Source of the DNA: SLST01 sp964458555
Lineage (GTDB): Bacteria > Spirochaetota > Spirochaetia > DSM-27196 > SLST01
NCBI GenBank assembly: GCA_964458555.1
Contig: CAYWJH010000005.1
Span: 12,069-76,068, forward strand
DNA: 64,000 nucleotides
Direction of reading: 5' to 3'
The notes under the pieces were generated by a model. The model did not search any database and had not been told where the DNA came from. It saw only the letters and a program-made list of their open reading frames with translations. A program made the position numbers and the translations under genes. Shown here in pieces: positions 26,152 through 35,315 of this stretch. Each line of letters starts with the position of its first letter. The first letter of the stretch is position 1.

Positions 26152-29100
26152 GAACGGCCTCCCGCATGCTTTTCTCCTCCTGCAGCTCGAGGACCCGGCG
26201 GAACGCCGGCGAGATCACTTTGTGGAACTTCGCGATATTCGCGTCCCAATCGTCGAGCATGCGTCCAGCGATCTCGCTGCCGGTGTACTCGTGGTGCCAC
26301 GCGACGAGCTGGCGCACCTCCGCGATCTCCTGCTCGCTCTCGAGCCTCATCAGCTCGACCATTCCCGGGTTCACCTTGCTCGGGAAATCGCCGAGTGTGT
26401 CGTAGACGTACGCTATCCCGCCGCTCATCCCGGCCCCGAAGTTGCGCCCGGTGCCGCCAAGGATGACGGCACGACCTGCTGTCATGTACTCGCAGCCGTG
26501 GTCGCCGACTCCTTCGATGACGACGTGCGCCCCGGAGTTGCGGACGCAGAACCGCTCGGCGGCCATGCCCCGGAAGAACCCGTACCCGCGGATCGCGCCG
26601 TAGAGCGCGACGTTGCCGATGATGATGTTCTCCTCCGACCTGAACCGGCTGCCCCTCGGCGGATACGCGATGAGCATCCCACCGGAGAGTCCCTTGCCAA
26701 CGTAGTCGTTCGCGTCGCCCTCGAGCTCGAGCGTCACGCCTTCCGACAGCCACGCGCCAAAGCTCTGCCCGGCCGATCCGGTCAGCTTCGCGTGAATCGT
26801 ATCGCGGGGCAGCCCTTCGAGCCCGTAGCGCTTCGCGATCTCGTGGCTGAGCATCGTTCCCGTGGTGCGGTCGACGTTGCGGATGGGCAGTTCGACACGG
26901 ACCGGCTCCTTCCGCTCGAGCGCCGGGGCGCTCAGCTCGATGAGCGTGCGGTCGAGCACGGCATCGATTCCGTGGTCCTGCGGAATGCAGCAGATCACCC
27001 GGCTCGACGGGTTCTTCTTCACCGCGGGGCTGAGCACCGCCGACAGATCCACCCCGGCCGACTTCCACTCGCGCACCGCGTCGTCCGCCTCGAGCATGTC
27101 GACGCGGCCGACCATGTCCTCGAACGTCCGGAAGCCGAGCTCGGCCATGATGCCGCGCAGATCCTCGGCGAGGAACATCATGTAGTTCACCACGTCCTCC
27201 GGACGCCCGGTGAACTTGGCGCGCAGCCGCGGATCCTGAGTCGCCACACCCACCGGACACGTGTTCTTCTCGCACTTGCGCATCATGATGCAGCCGACCG
27301 CGATGAGCGCGCTCGTGGCGAACCCGCACTCCTCGGCACCGAGCATCGCGGCGATCGCGATGTCGCGCCCGGTCTTGATCTGGCCGTCGGTCTGAACGAC
27401 GACACGGCTGCGCAGGTCGTTCATCACGAGCGTCTGGTGCGTCTCGGCGAGTCCGAGCTCCCACGGCAACCCGGCGTGCTTGATGCCGGTAAGCGGGCTC
27501 GCGCCGGTCCCTCCGTCGTGACCGGAGATGAGGATGTGATCGGCGTGCGCCTTCGCCACACCCGCGGCGACCGTCCCGACGCCGACCTCGCTCACGAGCT
27601 TCACGCTGACCCGCGCCCGCGGGTTGGAGTTCTTCAGGTCGAAGATGAGCTGTGCTAAGTCCTCGATCGAGTAGATGTCGTGGTGCGGCGGCGGGCTGAT
27701 GAGCCCGACCCCGGGCGTCGAGAAACGCGTCTTCGCGATCACGTCGAACACCTTGTGCCCGGGAAGCTCGCCGCCCTCGCCCGGCTTCGCTCCTTGCGCC
27801 ATCTTGATCTGCAGCTCGTCGGCCTGGCTGAGGTACTCGATCGTCACGCCGAACCGACCGCTGGCGACCTGTTTGATCGCGCTGCGCTTCGAGTCGCTGT
27901 TTGCGAGCGGCACGTAGCGCTCGGGCATCTCGCCGCCCTCACCCGTATTGCTCTTGCCACCGAGCCGGTTCATCGCGATCGCGAGCGTCTCGTGCGCCTC
28001 CTGGCTGATCGACCCGAAGCTCATCGCACCGGTCGCGAAGCGGCGCACGATGCTCGCGGCCGGCTCCACCTCGTCGATCGGCACCGGAGTTCCGTCGCGG
28101 AACTTCAGAAGACCGCGGAGCGTCGCCTGCTCGCGGCTGCGCTCGTTCTGGTGGTCGGCGTACTGGCGATACGCGTCGGGGTCGTCCTGGCGAACCGCCC
28201 TCTGCAGGAGCGCGATGCTCTTCGGATCCCACATGTGCTTCTCGCCGTCGGTACGCCATTGGTAGTCGCCGGGGTTGAGCAGCTGGAATCCGTCCTCCGA
28301 TCCGTCGAGGGGATACGCGAGCCGGTGCCTCCGATCGGCCTCCTCCGCGAGCTCGGCGAATCCGACGCCTTTGATACGGCTCGCGGTTCCCGCGAAGCTG
28401 GTGTTCACCACCTCGTCCTCGAGTCCGACGGCCTCGAAGATCTGCGCGCCCTTGTAGCTGTCGAGCGTGCTGATCCCCATCTTCCCGAAGACCTTCCGCA
28501 TTCCGTACGCGACCGCCCGGTGGTAACGCTCGACGATCTCGTCGTCGGCGAGCTCCGCGTTCAAGTCGCCGTCGTCGCGCATCTTCCACATCGTCTCGTA
28601 GGCGAGATACGGGTTGATCGCGTCGGCGCCGTAGCCGACGAGCATGCAGAAGTGGTGCACCTCGCGCGGCTCGCCGCTCTCGACGACGACGCCGATCTGC
28701 GTGCGCTTGTGCGTGCGCACGAGATGATGGTGCACCGTGCCGGTCGCGAGCAGCGCGGAGATCGGCACCCGTGTCCTGCCGGCGGCCCGATCGGAGAGCA
28801 CGACCAGCGAGTACCCTTCCTCGATCGCCCGCTCGGCTTCGCCGGCGATCCGATCGAGCGCGGAGCGCAACCCGGCCGCCCCCCTCGCCTCCTCGTAGGT
28901 CGTGTCGATGACCCGGCTTCTCCACCCGCGGTGGTCCATCTCGACGATCTGAGCGAGTTGCGCGTTCGTGAGGATGGGCTCGTCGAGCTGAAGCCGATGC
29001 GCGTGCTCCGGGGTTACGTCGAGCAGGTTCCGCTCCGGCCCGATGTACGCCGAGAGGCTCATGATGATGTCTTCGCGGATACTGTCGATGGGCGGGTTGG

Positions 29101-30679
29101 TGACCTGCGCGAACAGCTGCTTGAAGTAGTCGTACATCAGCCGCGGCTTGTCGCTGAGGACGGCGAGCGGCGTGTCGTTGCCCATGCTCCCGAGCGGCTC
29201 CTTGGCGTTCTCCGCCATCGGCCGCAGCACGATGTTCAGGTGCTCGAGCGTGTAGCCGAACATCCGCAGCCGTGGTACGAGCGTGTCGGCGTCGAGACCG
29301 TCTACCCGCTTCGCGGCGGGCATGTGATCGAGCCGCAGTCGCTGCTCGTCGAGCCACTCGCGGAAGGGGTGGCGCTCGGCGATACCGTTCTTCAGCTCGA
29401 CGTCGTCGACGATCCTGCCCTGGTCGAAATCTACGAGGAACATCCGGCCGGGCTTGAGCCGGTCCTTGATCTTCACCTTCTCCGGGGGGAGGTCGAGCAC
29501 GCCCACCTCGCTCGCCATGATGACCAGGTCGTCGTCGGTGACGTAGTAGCGGCTCGGGCGCAGTCCGTTGCGGTCGAGCATCGCACCGATCACGTGTCCG
29601 TCGGTGAACGCAATCGACGCCGGCCCATCCCAGGGCTCCATCTGCGTGCTCATGAACTCGTACATCGCCGCGCCCACGTCGGGCATGTGCCGATGGTTCT
29701 GCCACGCCTCGGGAACCATCATCATGACCGCCTCGGGGAGCTCGCGTCCGGTCATGAGCAGGAGCTCGAGCGCGTTGTCGAAGTTGCCCGAGTCGGACTG
29801 GTCCGGCTCGATGACCGGAAACGACTTCGCGAGCTCGTCGCCGAAGAGCCTCGAGGAGAGCACACCCTCGCGCGCGGCCATCTTGTTGATGTTGCCGCGC
29901 AGCGTGTTGATCTCGCCGTTGTGGCTCATGAAGCGCAGCGGCTGCGCACGGTCCCAGCTGGGAAAGGTGTTCGTGCTGAACCGCGAGTGCACCATCGCGA
30001 GATGGCTCCTGAAGTCGGGGTCGTTGATATCCTCGAAGTACGCAAAGAGCTGCTCGGGCATGAGCATGCCCTTGTAGACGATCACCCGCACCGAGAGGCT
30101 GCAGATGTAGAACGCGGCGTGCGGATCGCTCTCGCCTCCGTGCAGCTCGTGGGTCGCACGCTTGCGGATCACGTAGAGCATGCGCTCGAAATCGTTGCTC
30201 GCCACGCCGTCGCCGGCGCCGACGAAGAGCTGCTTCATCGAAGGCTCGCTCTCGAGCGCGGTGGGACCGATCATACTGTTGTCGCGCGGAACGTCGCGCC
30301 AGCCGAGGACGCGCTGCCCCTGATCGGCGACGATCCGCTCGACGGCCGCGATACACGCGGTGCGATCCGCTTCGTCCTGCGGCAGGAAGACGATCCCGGC
30401 CGAATAGAGTCCACGCGGCGGCAGGGTGATTTTCAGATCGCTCGCCGCCACCTTCTCGAGGAACTCCTGCGGCAGCGTCGTGAGAATGCCGGCTCCGTCG
30501 CCCGAGTTCTTGTCGCTGCCGACCGCGCCGCGGTGCGTCATGTTCAGCAGCACCTCGCGCGCGTTGTCGATGATCCGCCGGCTCTGCTCTCCCTTGATAT
30601 GCGCGACGAACCCGACCCCGCACGCGTCGTGCTCGAATCGCGGGTCGTAGAGTCCTGTTCGCCCGGGTCGTGCTTTCAT
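26144..30679 (-). CDS. gltB: Glutamate synthase, large subunit
   Basis: A 1511-residue enzyme making two glutamates from glutamine and 2-oxoglutarate. The amidotransferase domain starts at Cys20 (HDACGVGFVAHIKG), which should become the N-terminal nucleophile after removal of a short 19-residue propeptide. The central domain and the FMN/synthase domain follow (GRFGVTIEYLSQADELQIKMAQGAKPGEGGELPG, quoted here only as its position near residues 950-985). The 3Fe-4S cysteines are near 1127-1140 (CIMMRKCEKNTCPVG), and a GXGXG beta-helix domain ends the protein. AAGGAG precedes the ATG. The promoter and two operator-like boxes lie at 30758..30836. Confidence 0.97.
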
Positions 30680-30757
30680 CGCTCGCTCCTTACCCTGCAG
30701 GCTCGGTTCGCACCGCGGCTGTATACCGCGTGCATAAATATCGAGTCTGGAGCGATA

Positions 30758-30786
30758 TTCTTACAAAGAACCCGGGAGAAGGTCAA
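30758..30786 (-). promoter_or_regulatory. Promoter of gltB-gltD
   Basis: Minus strand TTGACC (30786..30781), 17 bases, TAAGAA (30763..30758). The start is expected near 30751, giving a leader of about 70 bases to the gltB start. Confidence 0.6.
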
Positions 30787-30788
30787 GT

Positions 30789-30804
30789 ACTACGCACTGG
30801 TAGG
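30789..30804 (-). promoter_or_regulatory. Operator-like box 2 upstream of gltB
   Basis: CCTACCAGTGCGTAGT on the minus strand, 13 of 16 positions identical to box 1 and centred about 46 bases upstream of the predicted start, next to the -35 box. This is a usual position for an activator contacting polymerase. Confidence 0.5.
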
Positions 30805-30820
30805 ATGCAAATTCGTCATT

Positions 30821-30836
30821 CCTACGTACTCGTAGG
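30821..30836 (-). promoter_or_regulatory. Operator-like box 1 upstream of gltB
   Basis: CCTACGAGTACGTAGG on the minus strand, a near-perfect inverted repeat with 6-base arms. It lies 32 bases centre to centre from box 2, about three helical turns, so two dimers would bind the same face of DNA. Confidence 0.55.
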
Positions 30837-30857
30837 CATATTGGTCAAAGTGACCCA

Positions 30858-32606
30858 CTACATGATCTCGAGGTACGGGATGTTCAGCAGGCCGAGACCG
30901 TTCTTCAAGACGTGCAGAACACTCCGGGCGAGCACGAGTCGCGCCTGTCGCAGGTGCGGCTCGTCGGCCGTGAGAATCGGGTAGTCGTGATAGTAGCTCG
31001 AGAAGAGCTTCGCAACCTCGTACAGGTAGGTCGCGAGCACCGCCGGCGTGTACTCCGCGCCCGCCTGGCGCACCACCTCCGGGCAGCGACCGACGAGCCG
31101 CACGAGTTGCCACTCCGGCTCGGCCTCGAGCGCACCCCAGCGAACCCCCTCCGGATCCGAGCTCACCCCCCGTTCAGCGGCCTTGCGCAGCATGCTCGAG
31201 ATCCGCGCGCACATGTACTGGAGGTAGGGACCGGTGTTCCCGGTGAACGAGAGCGACTCCTTCGGGTTGAAGATCATGTCCTTGCTCGGCGTCACCTGCA
31301 GCAGGTAGTAGTGCAGCGCGCCCACCGCGACCGCGTGGGCGGTCGCGTCTATGTCGCCGACCGCATCCTCACGCTCCTTGGACCGTATCTCCTCGGCGGC
31401 GAGCCCTTCGAGCTCGGCGATCAGATCGTCGGCGTCCACCACGGTCCCTTCCCTGCTCTTCATCTTGCCCTCGGGGAGGTTCACCATCCCGTAGGAGAGG
31501 TGGAACAGCTGCGAGGCCCACTCGTACCCGAGCTGCTCGAGCACGTAGAAGAGCACGCGGAAGTGGTAGTTCTGCTCGCTTCCCACCACGTAGATCATCC
31601 GGTCGAACGGCCAGTCGGCGTAGCGCGCGAGGACCGTTCCAATATCCTGCGTCAGGTAGACCGATGTCCCGTCGCCGCGCAGGAGAATCTTCTTGTCGAG
31701 GTTGATCGGCTCGAGATCGACCCAGACCGACCCGTCCTCCTCGCGGTAGAACGTCCCCTGCTCGAGGCCGCGTACTACTTCGGCCTTCCCGGAAGCGTAC
31801 GTGTCGCTCTCGAAGTAGACCGCGTCGAACCGTATCCCAGTCGCCTCGTAGGTCTTCGAGATGCCCTCGATGACCCATTCGTTCATCGTCTTCCACAGGG
31901 CCACGACGTCCTCGTCACCGGCCTCCCACTTTCGCAGCATCTCGCGCGCCTGCGCCTCGGCGGTCGGCTCCTCCTTCGCCCACTCGTTGTAGCGGACGTA
32001 GTAGTCGCCCACGAGCCTGTCGCCCTTGACCCCCGCCTGCTCCGGCGTCTCCCCGTTCCCGAACTTCTGGTAGGCTATCATCGACTTGCAGATGTGGATG
32101 CCGCGGTCGTTGATCAGGTTTACGCTGCGAACCTCGGCGCCGCACGCGGCGAGAATCCGCGACACGCTCTCGCCGAGCGCGTCGTTGCGCAGGTGCCCGA
32201 GGTGCAGCGGCTTGTTGGTGTTGGGCGAGGAAAACTCGATCGTGACCCGGTCGCCCGACAGGCTCGCGTTCCGTCCGTACGCGTCGGCCTGCTCGAGAGC
32301 GTCGGTGACCACACGCGAGCTAACCTCGGCGCGCGGGTAGCGGACGTTGATGTACGGTCCTGCCACGGTCGCCTCGCCGAGCTCACCGTCGCCGAGCCGC
32401 GACGCCACCGCCTCCGCGATCGCCGCGGGGCTCTTGCGAAAGGCCCGCGCGAAGGGGAACAGAGGAAACGCGAGGTCACCAAGCTCCGAGCTCGGGGGTG
32501 TCTCGGTGGGCAGATCGCTCTCGGGCAGATCGACACCCGTCTCCGCCGCTTCCTTTGCGAGCGCCGAGCGCACCGCATCGACCCACGCCTGCCTGTAGTC
32601 CTTCAT
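30858..32606 (-). CDS. argS: Arginyl-tRNA synthetase
   Basis: A 582-residue class I synthetase that charges tRNA-Arg. The N-terminal additional domain precedes the HIGH-type signature SSPNTNKPLHLGHLRND (about 130-146). The KMSKS-type loop appears as GKMKSREGTV, and the C-terminal DALR anticodon-binding domain ends the protein. ATG overlaps the pgeF stop by four bases. A short inverted repeat (30843..30855) follows the stop but lacks a T run. Confidence 0.97.
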   Translation of the reverse strand: MKDYRQAWVDAVRSALAKEAAETGVDLPESDLPTETPPSSELGDLAFPLFPFARAFRKSPAAIAEAVASRLGDGELGEATVAGPYINVRYPRAEVSSRVVTDALEQADAYGRNASLSGDRVTIEFSSPNTNKPLHLGHLRNDALGESVSRILAACGAEVRSVNLINDRGIHICKSMIAYQKFGNGETPEQAGVKGDRLVGDYYVRYNEWAKEEPTAEAQAREMLRKWEAGDEDVVALWKTMNEWVIEGISKTYEATGIRFDAVYFESDTYASGKAEVVRGLEQGTFYREEDGSVWVDLEPINLDKKILLRGDGTSVYLTQDIGTVLARYADWPFDRMIYVVGSEQNYHFRVLFYVLEQLGYEWASQLFHLSYGMVNLPEGKMKSREGTVVDADDLIAELEGLAAEEIRSKEREDAVGDIDATAHAVAVGALHYYLLQVTPSKDMIFNPKESLSFTGNTGPYLQYMCARISSMLRKAAERGVSSDPEGVRWGALEAEPEWQLVRLVGRCPEVVRQAGAEYTPAVLATYLYEVAKLFSSYYHDYPILTADEPHLRQARLVLARSVLHVLKNGLGLLNIPYLEIM

Positions 32607-33376
32607 GCTTCATCCTCTTCGTCGGACGTTTCAGCCGGCCCGAGAAGCGCGAGCATCCCGGTGTACCGGTCGGCGCCTTCGCGCCTGAAGCTCCCGAGCC
32701 GGGACGTCGTATACGTGCAGTGATTCGCCACGCTGACCACCGGAATGCCCAGCTCGCGGGCGATCCCCGCGTTCGCGGCGCGCATATCAAGGTACGGCCG
32801 ATCGTCGCGATAAACAACCGCGTCGGCGCCCCACGCGCGGTACTCACGAGCGCGCCCGTCGTCGACCGCGTACGCTTCCGCGCTGATGCACGGGCCGATC
32901 GTGAGCACGAGGTCGCCTGGCCGCGAGCCGAATTCGCGCGCGAGCCGTTCCACCGCCACGCGCAGGATTCCGGTCCCGCGCCACCCCGAATGCAGGAGCG
33001 CGTAGGCACCGGTCCTCGAGTCGGCAAGATACAGCGGAGCGCAATCGCCCACGCCCACGGCGAGAAACGGACCGCCCGGTCCTGAAACGATTCCGTCGCC
33101 CTCGACGCGGTCCTCTTCGGCGGCGGTGCTTCCCACGCGGACGAGCTCGGCGGCGTCGAGCACCCGCTTCGAATGTGTCTGGCGAACCATGCACACCGTC
33201 CGGGGGTCGATGCCCATCGCGTCGAGGAGCGCGAGACGGTTCTCGCGGCGTCGCATATCGCCGACCGTCCGCAGCGTCAGCCAGGCAGGGTGGACGAACG
33301 GTACGGTCACACGGCCCGACGCCTCGGCGGAATCGAGCGGCAGCTCGAGTGAGATTATGGAGGTGGGTTGACTCAC
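32603..33376 (-). CDS. pgeF: PgeF/YfiH family protein (laccase-domain, peptidoglycan editing factor)
   Basis: A 257-residue member of the multicopper-oxidase-like family. Zinc-site residues of the family are visible: QTHS (His), VGDCAPLYLAD (Cys) and LLHSGWRGT (His), followed by IGPCIS. Members act as purine nucleoside phosphorylase/adenosine deaminase, or in E. coli remove mis-incorporated serine from peptidoglycan precursors; which applies here cannot be told. It overlaps DUF5312 upstream and argS downstream by four bases each. Confidence 0.88.
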   Translation of the reverse strand: MSQPTSIISLELPLDSAEASGRVTVPFVHPAWLTLRTVGDMRRRENRLALLDAMGIDPRTVCMVRQTHSKRVLDAAELVRVGSTAAEEDRVEGDGIVSGPGGPFLAVGVGDCAPLYLADSRTGAYALLHSGWRGTGILRVAVERLAREFGSRPGDLVLTIGPCISAEAYAVDDGRAREYRAWGADAVVYRDDRPYLDMRAANAGIARELGIPVVSVANHCTYTTSRLGSFRREGADRYTGMLALLGPAETSDEEDEA

Positions 33377-35076
33377 GCCGTGTCCATCGTCGACTCGAGG
33401 TTTTGCAGGTCGGACAGCACGTCGGCGGCGCCCTTCACCCGCACGTGCGCCTGCTCGAGCCGCTTCACGTACCCGTCTGGCGAACGGCCGCCGAGCTCGC
33501 CCAGGTTGCTCACCGTATCGTAGCGTCCGCCGACGGTGCCGTACAGCACGCCTTGAACGAGCTCGCCGAGCAGGCGAAGCGTCTCGACTGCGCGATGGAG
33601 CAGCGCCGACGCGTCACCGTCTATCGACGCGACGAGCGAGAGCCGGCGCTCGCGCGCTGCCTCTGCAGGCAAAGCGTCTTCGTCGGCCTGCCGCCACGCC
33701 ATCCCCAGGTCTCCGGTCGGTCGCAAGCGGACCTCCAAGTTGGCGATATCGGTCTGCAGGCGCTCGAGCGCGCGCCAGGCGCGGTCCATGTCCGCGCGGT
33801 TGTCGGCCTTGTAGAACTCGCCCTCACGGTACAGCGCCCCGACCGGACCAGCGACGTCGTGGGGAAGGATCTCGTCTACGAACACCTTCAAAAGCCCCAT
33901 GGACAGGCCGTGGCGCGCGGATTGGTCGAGTCCGCTCGGAGGGTAGCCGGGGAATACGCCGACCGACTCGACCTCGAAGGCAGAGCGCGCCTGCGAGAGC
34001 AGCGACTCGACGCGCCGCCGGTACGCGTAGCGCAGGTGAGCCTCCTCGACACGGTCACGCCAGAACGCCTTCCACTGGTTGAACCAGTCCTCTCCTCCGC
34101 CGGGGGCGGTGGGCCGGAAATGGATGTTCGCGTGCGCGATGCGCACGAGGTCTACGAGCGGGTATCGCCGGCCGAACTCGCGGATCTGCTCGTAGGCCTC
34201 GGCAAAGCGGCTCACGTGCTCCCGGACCACGCGTTCCACCGTTTCGTCCTCGCCTTCGAGGCGGTCGCGCTCCTCGTAGAGCGCGAGCGCCTCGAAGAGG
34301 ACCGGGCTCGGATCCTGGCGCAGCCCCTCGAAGATGCCGGCGAGCCGCGCGAGCTCGTCGACGATGCGCGAGACGGGGACCGGAACCGGCTCGCCGCCCG
34401 GCGCGGGTTCGAAGGCGAGCCGAATGCGGTCGAAGGGAAACGCGCTGAGCAGCATCAGCTCGTGCAGCCCCCGCACGTCGGTGTAGATCTTCTGACGGAT
34501 CGCCGGCGGCAGCGTGGACACCGCCTCCTCCACCTCGTTCAACGCCCGGCGCCTCACATCGGCTTCCTTGAGCTCGGGCTGCTCGGCGGCGATCGCGAAG
34601 GGATCGGTGTCGCGCTGAAGCCGCTCGTGCGCCTCCGGCGCGTGAAGGCTCGCGAGAAACGCGACGAAGGCGCGACGCTCGCGGCCCATCACCCGGGAGA
34701 GGATATCCGCGAAGCGTCGCGAGTACTCGGACAGACGCGTAAAATCTTCCACGGCGCCGGGTCGCAGGTGTTGCTGCACGGAGTCGAAACCGTGCGGGAG
34801 TCGGGCGTTCACGGTGCGACCGAGGTCGCGCAGAAGATAGCTCTCCACGACCGACAGCAGCTCCCTGCCGGTGAAGAACGCGATGACGATCACGACGAGT
34901 CGGCGCACGAGACCCATCCGCCCGAAGCGTTCCTCGAGGTCGACCGTCGCGTACTCGTCGGGCGTTTCATCGGGCTCGATCACCTTCACCGACGAGGCGA
35001 TTCGCTGCAGCATGTCGCGCCGCTCGTTCGTCGAGAGCCCCGCCACGAGCTTGTCGAAGACGCTGTACTCAGCCAC
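33373..35076 (-). CDS. DUF5312-type spirochaete protein of unknown function
   Basis: About 567 residues. I recognise it as the spirochaete-restricted DUF5312 type from its N-terminus (YSVFDKLVAGLSTNERRDML) and composition, but this needs a profile search. It is almost all helical. One hydrophobic stretch near residues 66-82 (VRRLVVIVIAFFTGREL) may be a membrane segment. Two long helical blocks follow (about 100-300 and 330-560). I start it at GTG 35076: that places the conserved motif at the N-terminus, and a good promoter ends six bases before it, so the mRNA should be leaderless. An in-frame TTG at 35142 lies upstream of that promoter. It overlaps pgeF by four bases. Confidence 0.72.
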   Translation of the reverse strand: MAEYSVFDKLVAGLSTNERRDMLQRIASSVKVIEPDETPDEYATVDLEERFGRMGLVRRLVVIVIAFFTGRELLSVVESYLLRDLGRTVNARLPHGFDSVQQHLRPGAVEDFTRLSEYSRRFADILSRVMGRERRAFVAFLASLHAPEAHERLQRDTDPFAIAAEQPELKEADVRRRALNEVEEAVSTLPPAIRQKIYTDVRGLHELMLLSAFPFDRIRLAFEPAPGGEPVPVPVSRIVDELARLAGIFEGLRQDPSPVLFEALALYEERDRLEGEDETVERVVREHVSRFAEAYEQIREFGRRYPLVDLVRIAHANIHFRPTAPGGGEDWFNQWKAFWRDRVEEAHLRYAYRRRVESLLSQARSAFEVESVGVFPGYPPSGLDQSARHGLSMGLLKVFVDEILPHDVAGPVGALYREGEFYKADNRADMDRAWRALERLQTDIANLEVRLRPTGDLGMAWRQADEDALPAEAARERRLSLVASIDGDASALLHRAVETLRLLGELVQGVLYGTVGGRYDTVSNLGELGGRSPDGYVKRLEQAHVRVKGAADVLSDLQNLESTMDTA

Positions 35077-35082
35077 GGCTTC

Positions 35083-35111
35083 ATCGTAGACGCGGTCGCG
35101 AGGTCGGTCAA
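35083..35111 (-). promoter_or_regulatory. Promoter of DUF5312-pgeF-argS (predicted leaderless)
   Basis: Minus strand TTGACC (35111..35106), 17 bases, TACGAT (35088..35083), then six bases to the GTG at 35076. The start site should coincide with the start codon, and no Shine-Dalgarno sequence is present. Confidence 0.65.
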
Positions 35112-35135
35112 CGTCCAATTTCCTGCCCGTTCCGC

Positions 35136-35164
35136 TTGACAAATACCCCCAGCAGGCCGACTAT
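35136..35164 (+). promoter_or_regulatory. Promoter of the cimA leader
   Basis: TTGACA at 35136..35141, 17 bases, GACTAT at 35159..35164 (an overlapping TATAGG at 35162 is also possible). Transcription should start at 35170-35174, at or one to two bases from the leader-peptide ATG. It is divergent from the DUF5312 promoter. Confidence 0.6.
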
Positions 35165-35171
35165 AGGCGCA

Positions 35172-35246
35172 ATGAGTTGCACGCTCGCGCGCATCGCAAT
35201 CGGTATTCTCATTATTGACGGACACCGAAGACCGCGGGACGTGTGA
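35172..35246 (+). CDS. Isoleucine-rich leader peptide of cimA
   Basis: A 24-codon ORF ending in TGA at 35244..35246. It begins MSCTLAR, then has the run IAIGILII (codons 8-15: five Ile, one Leu), and ends DGHRRPRDV. The Ile codons occupy 35193..35216. Such a run just before a transcription terminator is the hallmark of leader peptides that sense charged tRNA, as in ilv and leu operons of enterobacteria. The downstream gene makes citramalate, the first step of threonine-independent isoleucine synthesis, so the sensed amino acid matches the product. Confidence 0.75.
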   Translation: MSCTLARIAIGILIIDGHRRPRDV

Positions 35247-35297
35247 GCCTACGCCTGAGAGCACGGCCGTCTTCCCGCGGGAAGGCGGTTTTTTTTT
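35232..35297 (+). terminator. Attenuator of cimA with competing antiterminator arm
   Basis: The terminator is a hairpin of 35267..35276 with 35279..35288 (about nine pairs, one G-T), followed by nine T at 35289..35297. The segment 35232..35239 (CCGCGGGA), which lies in the last codons of the leader peptide, is exactly complementary to 35273..35280 (TCCCGCGG) inside the terminator stem. The two pairings exclude each other. A ribosome stalled at the Ile codons leaves 35232..35239 free; a ribosome at the stop codon covers it. Confidence 0.78.
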
Positions 35298-35315
35298 GGC
35301 CCGAGGAGGAGCACG

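Noticed and set aside
27680..30835. A 1051-codon open frame on the plus strand opposite gltB
   Set aside because: gltB on the minus strand has all the family motifs. The antisense frame is a product of high G+C codon use, with Arg/His/Val-rich translation and no recognisable motif. The same applies to long antisense frames opposite ftsH (15483..17504), carB and the DUF5312 gene.
30843..30855. Inverted repeat GGTCA-AAG-TGACC as the argS terminator
   Set aside because: The stem has only five pairs and no T run follows in either direction.
35170..35300. T-box riboswitch for cimA
   Set aside because: The element ACCGCGG in the leader recalls part of a T box, but there are only about 60 bases before it, too few for stem I, and the full T-box sequence is missing. 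The Ile-rich peptide with a competing hairpin explains the region better.
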